A DNA stretch of 38,168 nt, from positions 1 to 38,168 of the forward strand of contig CAYYJE010000019.1 in assembly GCA_964472165.1 (NCBI GenBank). Direction: 5' to 3'. Source of the DNA: UBA1413 sp964472165 (GTDB lineage: Bacteria > Bacteroidota > Bacteroidia > Bacteroidales > Prolixibacteraceae). Numbering within the stretch: position 1 is the first letter of the stretch; every line of letters begins with the position of its first letter. The position numbers were made by a program, and so were the translations under genes. Shown here piece by piece: positions 24,690 through 32,266 of this stretch. The notes beneath the pieces were generated by a model. That model ran no database searches and was not told where the DNA came from. It saw only the letters and a list, made by a program, of their open reading frames with translations.

Positions 24690-26426
24690 AATGGTGTGTA
24701 CTCCGTTGTGATTGATAAATCTGCACATATTCAGGGGAGTTCTCCAGCAACTCCCCATGCTTTCCGGTGGCAATGACCTCTCCTTCCATCAGGAGGATGA
24801 TCTGTTCGTAGTCCTTCACAGGGGCAATTTTCTGGGTCACTGAGATGAGGGTAAGGTCAGGATAGTTGTTCCGGAGGTTAAGGAGGATTCTATCTTCGGT
24901 ATTCCGGTCTACCCTCGAAGTAAAATCGTCGAGTAAAAGGACTTTCGGTTCAATGGCCAGGGCCCTGGCCAGCATAATCCGCTGTTTCTGGCCACCTGAC
25001 AGACTGGTTCCCCTTTCCGAAACCACCGTATCGAGACCATGGGGAAGCGTATCGATGAACTCCTTCAGTTCGGCAGTCTCGACAGCCTTTGCCAGGGATT
25101 CACCGGTCACCTTGTCGCTGAAGGCGATATTCTCCCTGAGGGTCAAATTGAAGATCACACTATCCTGAAAGACCAACCCCACCTGATGGTAAAACATATC
25201 CCGGGTAAAATCCTGAAGATCAACCCCATCAAACCGGATCGATCCCGACGACGGGGTGATGAGGCCGGTAAGAAGGTATAGCAGTTGGCTTTTGCCTGCC
25301 GCCGTAGGTCCGATGATGGCTGTTTTACTGCCTGCCTCAATGGAAAATGAGATGTTCTTCAGAACAGGTTTATCCTCATAATAAAGGGAAACATCGTCGA
25401 CTCGGATATCGCCACGGATGACCCGGCTCACCATTCCGTGATCCACAGGATCAGGGGAGGTCAGGACATTCCCGATCCGCTGGTAGGATGCCGAGGCCTG
25501 GGCAATGATGGTGCTCATAAAGCCGATCATCATAATCGGGAAGATGAGCATGACCAGGTAGCTGTTGAAGGCGGCAAAATCCCCGAGGGTCATTGTCTCT
25601 GATACCACATAATGTCCTCCCATCGCGAGGATGACCACCGTAGCCACATTGGCCACAAACATGATGATCGGGATAAGCGCCGAGAAGAGTTTAAGGACAG
25701 ACATACCGATGTCACGCAGGACTTTGTTCGCTTCAAGGAATTTCAGGCTCTCAGGCTGCTGGGAATTAAGCACCCTGATCAGCGCCGACCCGATGATACT
25801 TTCGTCGATGATCTTGTTAAGGAGATCTATCCGCTCCCGGCTCAGCTTAAAAAGGAGCCGTAAACGTTTAAAAACCAAAAAAAAGCAAAAGCGATCACCG
25901 GCATAATCGCCATCACGGCCAGGGCAAGCTTCCAGTTGATGGTCAGGAGAAGGACAGAAGCGCCTGCCAGGATAAATACAGAAGAGACAATGGTTACAAA
26001 GGCATGGGAAACAAACATTTTTACCAAATCGACGTCGGAAGTCAGGTTAGTCAGCAGTTTAGAGGGATTTGACCTGAGAATGAACGACCAGGGCTGAAGC
26101 GATATTTTCCCTGTTAGCCTGGAGCGCAGTTCCCGGGCAACGCGCTCCGACGTATACGTCTGAACCACATATTGGAAAAAGGTAAAAATAAAAATGGCTG
26201 AGGAGGCCAGGAGAAACTCAAGGATCACGGTTTCGAAATCGAAGCGGTTGACTGCATAAGCATCAATACCCCGGGAGATGATCTTGGGAATGACCAGATT
26301 AACACCATTTCCTGCCAGAGTCAGAAGTATCAGCACCGACACGCTTGCCGACCAGGACCTGAGGATACTGAATATCCCCGGGTACGGTTTATGATTCTCT
26401 GAATCGTGTGACAACGATTTACCCAT
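24679..26426 (-). pseudogene. ABC exporter half-transporter, degenerate-site subunit, frameshifted at a T8 run
   Basis: Two open frames (26426 to 25842, and about 25878 to 24679) together make one exporter subunit: membrane segments in the first, the rest of the membrane domain plus ATPase in the second. The frame changes at a run of eight T on this strand (25877-25884); adding one base gives 582 residues, normal for the family. The ATPase has Walker A GPTAAGKS and a perfect LSGGQKQR, but Walker B is LLLDDFT (Asp in place of catalytic Glu) and the switch His is Gln (VTQK), so its own site is degenerate, complementing the partner. The start at 26426 is favoured over 26474 because the promoter at 26444-26475 overlaps the latter. 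The shift could be an assembly error, real decay, or slippage-based expression. Confidence 0.85.
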
Positions 26427-26443
26427 TCTGAAAAAATAACGTG

Positions 26444-26475
26444 CAAAGGAATAGAATAAATCATTCAGGTACAAA
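26444..26475 (-). promoter_or_regulatory. Bacteroidota promoter of the ABC exporter operon
   Basis: On the minus strand: TTTG (26472-26475), 20 bases, TTCCTTTG (26444-26451, one mismatch to TAnnTTTG). It sits 17 bases upstream of the ATG at 26426 and excludes the ATG at 26474. Confidence 0.6.
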
Positions 26476-26485
26476 ATTCATGAAT

Positions 26486-26498
26486 ATTTCCGGGAAAT
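26486..26498. promoter_or_regulatory. 13-base palindrome in the divergent ABC/SBP intergenic region
   Basis: ATTTCC-G-GGAAAT, perfect 6-base arms around one base. It lies just upstream of the ABC -33 box and may be an operator shared by the divergent genes. Confidence 0.35.
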
Positions 26499-26511
26499 TA
26501 TGTAAATTGTA

Positions 26512-26529
26512 CATCATTAATAAATGATG
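26512..26529. promoter_or_regulatory. 18-base inverted repeat upstream of the tandem SBP lipoprotein gene
   Basis: CATCATT-AATA-AATGATG, perfect 7-base arms around four bases, 35 bases before the ATG at 26565. It is a candidate operator; no clear TAnnTTTG element was found for this gene. Confidence 0.4.
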
Positions 26530-26564
26530 AATTCAACCACATCTGACAAAACCTAAAAAAACCT

Positions 26565-28001
26565 ATGAAACGACTGATTATTTTATTTTTTTACTGGTTT
26601 GTAATCCTCTTTTCCGCAGGATGTCAGAAAGATTCTGAAGAGCACTACCATTTTAAGTTCCGGTTCATCACTGAAAATTATAAACCGTATAATTATACCG
26701 AATCAGGGGAAATTACCGGATTGGCGCCCGACTTGCTAAAGCAGATCTGCCTGAATCTTGACATACCGTTCGAAGTGAAGGTTTTGCCCTGGGATGAAGG
26801 ATATGCCCTCGCTCAATCGAGTCCGGATGCCGTGCTTTTCTCCACCAGTATGAATTCCGGCAGGAAGGAGCTGTTTAAGTGGGCAGGTCCGATCGCTTCC
26901 ATGGAATGGCAATTTTATGCCCTTTCGCAAAACCAAATCCGACTGAATACCCTTGATGATGCCCGTCAGGTGGGGTCCATTGGTGTACTAAAGGACTATA
27001 CCATAGAACAGTATCTAATCAAACAAGGATTTACGAACCTGGTTTATTGCACCGATCAGCAGGATGCCATTCAAAAATTGTTGCAGGGGACCATTGATCT
27101 TTATCCTTCCGACCGATATACCACAGAAGCCACGCTGGAAATCCTGGGACAATCCAAATACAAACTGGAAGAGGTGTTGCCAATTAAAACCGAGATGATC
27201 TATTTTGCCTTCAATAAAATGGTTCCTGATCAGGTAGTTGCCGATATTCAGCAGGAGATTGACCATTTTAAAAATAACGGACTGTTACAATCGCTGTACC
27301 AGAAATACCTCTATTCGTCAGATGTTCCGGGGATATTGCAGCTCTATACCGAAGAGTATCCGCCGCTTACGTACCTGGGAAAGTACGGGGAAATCAGCGG
27401 TTACGGTGCCGATGTGGTAAAAGAAATCATGAAGCGCAACAAGATCTTCGAGAAAATAAAAATCTCGACCTGGAGCAACGGCTATGACCTGGCCCTTGAC
27501 AACCCCAATTTTTGCCTTTTTACCATGGACCGTACTGAAATCAGGGAATCATTGTTTCAATGGGTAGGTCCGATCGGCACCAATACAACCTGGTTTTATA
27601 TCAGAAAAGGGTCCGGAATCACGGTCAGCAGTATTGCAGATGCTAAAAAGCTGACCACCGTAGGAACTGTGAGTTCGTGGTTTTCAGATCAGCATCTTCG
27701 CAATCTTGGTTTTACCAATCTGGTATCCGACAGCAATCCGGAGGTTATGACGGCAAAGCTGATGCAGGGTCAGGTGGATGCTTTTGTTTGTACGGATGTC
27801 ACTTTTCCCGATATTTTAAGGGATGCCGGATATCAATACTCCGATGTGATTCCGGCATTTGCGCTGATGTCGTCTGATTATTACATTTCCTTTTCAAAGA
27901 GCACATCACCTTCCATTGTCAACCAGTGGCAAACCACATTTCAGGCCATGAAGGCCGATGGCACGATGAATGCAATCCATGACCGGTGGTTCCCGGAATA
28001 A
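26565..28001 (+). CDS. Tandem SBP_bac_3 lipoprotein (two periplasmic substrate-binding domains)
   Basis: This 478-residue protein has a lipoprotein signal with FSAGC at 16-20. Two family-3 solute-binding domains follow one another, about residues 29-250 and 255-478. The duplication is plain from matching segments: ELFKWAGPI and SLFQWVGPI; QGFTNLV and LGFTNLV; LLQGTIDLY and LMQGQVDAF. Such domains bind amino acids or other small ligands, or serve as sensor domains in front of kinases and cyclases. Here nothing follows the second domain: no membrane segment, kinase, GGDEF or permease gene is adjacent. The lipid anchor alone would hold it in a membrane. It is divergent from the ABC exporter and ends 14 bases from convergent hsdM. 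Confidence 0.85.
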   Translation: MKRLIILFFYWFVILFSAGCQKDSEEHYHFKFRFITENYKPYNYTESGEITGLAPDLLKQICLNLDIPFEVKVLPWDEGYALAQSSPDAVLFSTSMNSGRKELFKWAGPIASMEWQFYALSQNQIRLNTLDDARQVGSIGVLKDYTIEQYLIKQGFTNLVYCTDQQDAIQKLLQGTIDLYPSDRYTTEATLEILGQSKYKLEEVLPIKTEMIYFAFNKMVPDQVVADIQQEIDHFKNNGLLQSLYQKYLYSSDVPGILQLYTEEYPPLTYLGKYGEISGYGADVVKEIMKRNKIFEKIKISTWSNGYDLALDNPNFCLFTMDRTEIRESLFQWVGPIGTNTTWFYIRKGSGITVSSIADAKKLTTVGTVSSWFSDQHLRNLGFTNLVSDSNPEVMTAKLMQGQVDAFVCTDVTFPDILRDAGYQYSDVIPAFALMSSDYYISFSKSTSPSIVNQWQTTFQAMKADGTMNAIHDRWFPE

Positions 28002-28015
28002 CCAGCAAAGATCTT

Positions 28016-29518
28016 CTATTTCCCGTTAAGGGATTCAATGATTTCCCGGAAGCTTTCTATACCGGCCTCCATGTTTTCGATGATATCGTTGGCCAGGATG
28101 TCAGGGTCTGGTAGATTGTCCAGATCGGTAAGGCTTTTATCTTTTATCCAGGTAATGTCAAGGCTGGTTTTGTCCCTTTCCACAATCTCCCTGTAGCTGA
28201 ATTTGCGCCAACGCCCTTCCGGATTGGTTTCAGGGTGCCAGGTTTCAGTTCTTTTGTGCCGTTGGCCAGGTTGATAGCACACCATGAAATCCTGCAGGTC
28301 TCCAAAATGCAGGGGATTCTTCTTCAGGGTATGGTGGATGTTGCTCCGGTAGTCGTACACCCAGATTTCCCTGGTCCAGGGCTCCTTGCTGGCTGGCTTG
28401 TTGTCAAAAAACAACACGTTGGCCTTCACTCCCTGGGCATAGAAAATCCCTGTGGGCAGGCGCAGGATGGTATGCAGGTCGGTGGTTTCCATCAGTTTCT
28501 TCCGTACCGTCTCCCCGGCACCTCCTTCAAACAGCACATTGTCGGGCAACACGACGGCAGCCTGTCCGGTTGATTTCAGCAACGTGCGGATATGCTGCAC
28601 GAAATTGAGCTGTTTGTTGTTGGTGGTCACCCAGAAATCCTGCCGGTTATAGGTCAGATCCTCGCTTTTTTGTTCTCCTTCCTCGTTGGTGAAGGTCATG
28701 CTGCTCTTTTTCCCGAAAGGAGGATTGGTCAGCACATAGTCCACCCTGAGGCCTGTGTCTGACACCAGGGCATCGGCAGGGGAGATGAAGCTGTCCGTTT
28801 CAAAATCCCCGATGTTATGGAGGAAGAGGTTCATCAAGGCCATCCTACGGGTGTTGGCGACAATTTCATTTCCGTGGAAGGTTTTGTTTTTCAGAAACTC
28901 TTTCTGCTCCCTGGTCAGGGAAAAGTATCCGGGGTGGGCAATATGGTCATAGGCAGCCAGGAAGAAGCCTCCGGTACCGCAGGCCGGGTCGGCAATGGTT
29001 TTCATCGGTTCCGGGCGGATACACTCCACCATCACGCGGATCAGCGGCCGGGGGGTGAAATACTGTCCGGCGCCACTTTTGGTGTCTTCGGCATTCTTTT
29101 CCAGAAGCCCTTCGTAGATCTTCCCCTTCACATCGGCCCCCATCAGGCTCCATTGCTCCTTGTCGATCATGTCGATCAGTTTGTAAAGCTTGGCAGGGTC
29201 CTGGATTTTATTCTGGCTCTTCAGGAAGATCTGGCCCAGGAAACCCTTCACCTGGGACAACTCCCGAAGTAAGGTGGTGTAATGGGCTTCCAGTTCAGCT
29301 CCTCGTTTCTCCTTCAGGCTTTCCCAGTTGAATTCCGGAGGGATGGGTAGTTTCCGTGAATAGGGCGGCTTGCTGAATTCATCGGCCATCTTGAGGAACA
29401 AAAGGTAGGTGAGCTGTTCCACATAGTCGCCATAGCTCACCCCGTCATCGCGGAGGGTATTGCAAAAACTCCATACTTTGCTGATGATGCCGGAAGTATT
29501 CTCTATTTGCGAAATCAT
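28016..29518 (-). CDS. hsdM: Type I restriction-modification system, DNA methyltransferase subunit
   Basis: This 500-residue N6-adenine methyltransferase has an N-terminal helical HsdM domain (about 1-140), GQYFTPRPLIR ahead of the SAM site DPACGTGGF (177-185), and the catalytic NPPF (265-268). It methylates the host recognition site as part of an M2S complex. Its ATG shares an A with the stop of the RhuM-Fic gene (TAATG), implying coupled translation. It is the last gene of the restriction locus, separated from hsdS by the Fic gene. Confidence 0.96.
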   Translation of the reverse strand: MISQIENTSGIISKVWSFCNTLRDDGVSYGDYVEQLTYLLFLKMADEFSKPPYSRKLPIPPEFNWESLKEKRGAELEAHYTTLLRELSQVKGFLGQIFLKSQNKIQDPAKLYKLIDMIDKEQWSLMGADVKGKIYEGLLEKNAEDTKSGAGQYFTPRPLIRVMVECIRPEPMKTIADPACGTGGFFLAAYDHIAHPGYFSLTREQKEFLKNKTFHGNEIVANTRRMALMNLFLHNIGDFETDSFISPADALVSDTGLRVDYVLTNPPFGKKSSMTFTNEEGEQKSEDLTYNRQDFWVTTNNKQLNFVQHIRTLLKSTGQAAVVLPDNVLFEGGAGETVRKKLMETTDLHTILRLPTGIFYAQGVKANVLFFDNKPASKEPWTREIWVYDYRSNIHHTLKKNPLHFGDLQDFMVCYQPGQRHKRTETWHPETNPEGRWRKFSYREIVERDKTSLDITWIKDKSLTDLDNLPDPDILANDIIENMEAGIESFREIIESLNGK

Positions 29519-30415
29519 TATTTTCGGTTTAAAATACTGATTATTAATCTTTTTACTGTCTCCATCTCTTCATGGTTGCTTACCGCCGTAAACAGGGTCA
29601 GTGACGCCAGGGCTTTGTTGCTGATGACCGGAATGTGGTTCTCATCAAACAAGAGGCCGTTCCTGTCGAGGAAATGGAGGAAGCAGGCAGCACCGATCCG
29701 TTTGTTTCCATCGATAAAACAGTGGTTTTTCACGATCAGGTAGAGGAGCATGGCCGCCTTTTCCTCAATCGTACGGTACAACTCCTCCCCGCCGAAGCTT
29801 TGCTGAATCTGGCCAATGGCACTTTCGAAACTCTGGTCTTTTGGCCGGGCAAAAACATCAGAAGGAAATTGGGATCGCATCTCTTCAATGATGGTGAGAT
29901 AATCCTCCATTCCGGGATAAACGGCCGGGGATTTGGTGTTGCCTTTGGCATCGAGTTGTTCGTGGTCGTAATCGTCCAGGATTTCCAGCCCTTTGGCAAA
30001 AATGGCAAGGGTCTCACTTCCGGTTTCCCGGGCCTGCTCTTCGATAGCCCGGGTGAGAATGCGGATGCCGGTTTTCAGGTATTCCACCTGCTGCTGTTTT
30101 TCTTCCAGTCGTTTTTCGTTGACGGCATACCCCTGGACCAGGAAATCTTTCAGCCGATGGGTAGCCCACTGTCGGAACTGAGTGCCCCGTTTGGATTTTA
30201 CCCGGTAACCGACAGAAATGATGACATCCAGATTAAAATACTCAATGTTCCTCGATACTTTCCGGTTCCCTTCTGTTTGAACTGTCAAGTATTTCTTGAC
30301 AGTTGCCTCTTTGTCCAACTCACTCTCCCTGAAACAGTTGTTGATGTGAAGGCTGACATTCTGTTTGGTCTGTTCAAAAAGGGCGGCCATTTGCTGTTGT
30401 GTCAGCCAAACCGTA
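29518..30415 (-). CDS. RhuM-Fic fusion protein, 5' end lost in assembly gap
   Basis: The frame continues upstream of the first ATG (30390) as TVWLTQQQ before entering the N run; TVWLTQ is typical of the start of RhuM-family proteins, so the real start is inside the gap, probably 15-25 codons further. The visible part is 298 residues. The RhuM part (TKQNVSLHINN, RKVSRNIEYFNLDVIISVGYRV) spans about the first 110. A Fic/Doc domain at the C-terminal half has HCFIDGNKR, an active-site motif of the HxFxxGN(K/R)R kind. Fic domains transfer AMP or phosphate to protein targets; RhuM-Fic fusions are often found among restriction genes. It overlaps hsdM by one base. It may be a toxin-like guard or an RM accessory. 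Confidence 0.88.
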
Positions 30416-30515
30416 NNNNNNNNNNNNNNNNNNNNNNNNNNNNNNNNNNNNNNNNNNNNNNNNNNNNNNNNNNNNNNNNNNNNNNNNNNNNNNNNNNNNN
30501 NNNNNNNNNNNNNNN
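30416..30515. other. Assembly gap of 100 N between hsdS and RhuM-Fic
   Basis: Exactly 100 N. The missing sequence should hold the second half of hsdS (about 600 bases by family length) and the first codons of the RhuM-Fic gene, so the true gap is probably much larger than 100. Confidence 0.97.
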
Positions 30516-31088
30516 CTGCCTGTATACCTTCAGTTGTAGCTGAGCAGTCTTCAGGCTTTCAATCCCTTTATCGAGGCTGCTGAATAGTTCTTCTATTTTG
30601 GCGACAATGCGGTGTTGCTCGGGGAGGGGGGGAATTACAATTTCCAGATTCTTGAGGATAGTTTGGCTAATATTGGGTTGAGCACCTCCGGTTCCCTGAT
30701 CGATTAAATGACTCCTTTTATGGTATAAATAGTGATAGAGAAAATCAAGACTAACCATTGAATTCTTGTAAATTCCGCAAACCGCCTGGTTTGTGGCTGC
30801 ATCAACCCCAAGAAAGCCAAGTTTTCCGATTGTTGCTCCATATAAAGCAATCAAAAGCGTGCCTTTGGGAAAGATTTTCGCACTTGAGTTTCTGACTGCT
30901 TCTTCAGAAATAGTTTCTTCAGTGTTGAAAATAACACCCTTTTCCAATTCACCCGACTTGACCCATGGAATTTTTCCGGAATAATATTCAGGATTCTTTC
31001 TTGATGGAGTTCCACCACTGGTTGTTTGGAAAACTTCACCCAGTTTCCGGATGCTCCAGGTTTGGGGTAAACTGTTTTTTAAATTCAT
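30516..31088 (-). CDS. hsdS: Type I restriction-modification specificity subunit, 3' end lost in gap
   Basis: The 191 visible residues cover the first target-recognition domain (LPQTWSIRKLGEVF near the start, then TSGGTPSRKNPEYY, GATIGKLGFL, GTGGAQPNIS) and the first conserved helix (IPPLPEQHRIVAKIEELFSSLDKGIESL). A complete HsdS is about 400 residues with two such halves, so the second recognition domain lies in the gap or has been lost. It determines the DNA sequence bound by the complex. The gene is AT-rich like the toxin-antitoxin pair 29 bases upstream. The start at 31088 fits the normal HsdS N-terminus. Confidence 0.93.
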
Positions 31089-31117
31089 CTGGGAACGATT
31101 GTAAGGAAAACCATGGT

Positions 31118-31540
31118 TTAGTCAAATTTTTCAAAGTTGGATCTGGATGAACAACGATAGGCAAATGGTGGCTGGTCCCTTTTTATGATTTGCCTTATCT
31201 CTTCCCACTTTGAAACCAATAATTTCACAATGTCCCAATAACGAAAACCACTTTTTGAAGGGGGATTTAAAAATAGTATCCCTACTCCATTTTCAATATA
31301 CAATTCTTTTTGGTGCCTTTGGGTTTGAATACGAAAATCCTGAGTTATAACAACTCCATTGACTTCTCCTATTCTGGGAATCCATTCTTCATCGGCCATT
31401 CCTGTACCAAAATCTTCTTTTATTGAACGTACTTCTATTTCAAGTTCATCCTTTTTGTTGAGAGGGTATTGTAGATTGTTTAGCCCGGCCGCCAACTGAT
31501 TAGGTAAATTTTCATCAATATAAACGACGCATTTTCTCAT
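31118..31540 (-). CDS. PIN-like (DUF5615/VapC45-like) toxin
   Basis: This 140-residue protein opens with VVYIDENLPNQLAAGL, the start of PIN-like DUF5615 proteins, with acidic residues D9-E10, D50-E51-E52 (MADEEW) and D68 (VVITQDF) suited to a metal-dependent RNase site. The length matches VapC45 of Mycobacterium tuberculosis (about 140, from memory). The ATG overlaps the stop of the gene before it (TAATG), and that gene is a DUF433 protein, the usual antitoxin partner. It likely cleaves RNA when freed. It lies between hsdR and hsdS, in much more AT-rich DNA than hsdR. Confidence 0.8.
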   Translation of the reverse strand: MRKCVVYIDENLPNQLAAGLNNLQYPLNKKDELEIEVRSIKEDFGTGMADEEWIPRIGEVNGVVITQDFRIQTQRHQKELYIENGVGILFLNPPSKSGFRYWDIVKLLVSKWEEIRQIIKRDQPPFAYRCSSRSNFEKFD

Positions 31541-32223
31541 TATGCTGCGGATTGAAAGTATTCAATTGCATCGATAACATTCTGCACAGAAATATTATAA
31601 ACAGAAGCAATGAATTCCGGAGTCTCCTCAGCCTTGTACATTCTATATATCGTTTGAGCCTGAATATTTGTTCCATAAATTACTGGCTGTCCAAACTGAT
31701 GACCAGGATCACAAACTATCGATTTATCTTTCCCCATTGGCCATAATCTAATGGCTAATGAGTCGGTATTAAAATCCAGATTTTTAAAAAACTCTTTAAT
31801 AAATCCTAATTTAAACTGTCTGGAAGCATCAATAGTAAAAACAGATCCGTTACTTTGCTCAAACAACACCTTTTTCCCATCCGTCTTGATCTTATTCAAC
31901 ACCAAACTGTTAGCAAAGGGATAAAAGGTATGGTATTCTTTGCTCAAAATATCATGTGCTTGTAAGATCTCCCTTGATTTAACTCCTGCTTGTGATAATT
32001 CGAAGAAAGTATGAATTTCAATTAATGAGAAAAAATTAACCGCCTTGGTCAGGTCAACATTCCATGTATAGGAATAGTTATACTTTTTCCCTATCCGGTC
32101 ATCCAAAAATGAATTTGTCCACCGGTTGATCTTCCAATAGGGAATCCTGAGGATTGTCGCCATGTCGGGCAATGTGTATATGCCTTTACCTAAAATTGGT
32201 CTTGTCTGTATGCCCTCCTGCAT
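31540..32223 (-). CDS. DUF433 (VapB45-like) antitoxin with N-terminal HTH
   Basis: This 227-residue protein has an N-terminal helix-turn-helix of the MerR-like VapB45 type (YTLPDMATILRIPYWKINRW) and a C-terminal DUF433 domain (CDPGHQFGQPVIYGTNI, then YNISVQNVIDAIEYF). Long DUF433 proteins of this layout are antitoxins for DUF5615 PIN-like toxins, and the toxin gene follows with a one-base overlap. The N-terminal domain probably binds the operator of its own promoter: a perfect -7 element and a 13-base palindrome lie 22-43 bases upstream, at the very end of hsdR. The region is AT-rich, a sign of separate origin. Confidence 0.8.
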   Translation of the reverse strand: MQEGIQTRPILGKGIYTLPDMATILRIPYWKINRWTNSFLDDRIGKKYNYSYTWNVDLTKAVNFFSLIEIHTFFELSQAGVKSREILQAHDILSKEYHTFYPFANSLVLNKIKTDGKKVLFEQSNGSVFTIDASRQFKLGFIKEFFKNLDFNTDSLAIRLWPMGKDKSIVCDPGHQFGQPVIYGTNIQAQTIYRMYKAEETPEFIASVYNISVQNVIDAIEYFQSAA

Positions 32224-32245
32224 TTCTAATAATCAGAATAAAAAG

Positions 32246-32253
32246 CAAATATA
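32246..32253 (-). promoter_or_regulatory. Internal -7 promoter element for the toxin-antitoxin pair
   Basis: On the minus strand TATATTTG, a full match to TAnnTTTG, 22 bases upstream of the antitoxin ATG and just past the hsdR stop. It would let the pair be transcribed apart from hsdR. No clear -33 TTTG is seen. Confidence 0.55.
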
Positions 32254-32266
32254 CAATTTTAAATTG
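32254..32266. promoter_or_regulatory. Palindromic candidate operator of the toxin-antitoxin pair
   Basis: CAATTT-T-AAATTG, perfect 6-base arms around one base, directly adjoining the -7 element on its upstream side, and overlapping the hsdR stop codon. The position between -7 and -33 is right for autorepression by the HTH-bearing antitoxin. Confidence 0.5.

Noticed and set aside
24690..24773. Longer N-terminus of the catalytic ABC subunit
   Set aside because: It would lie entirely inside the upstream partner gene; the ATG at 24689 gives a normal 589-residue protein with a coupled overlap.
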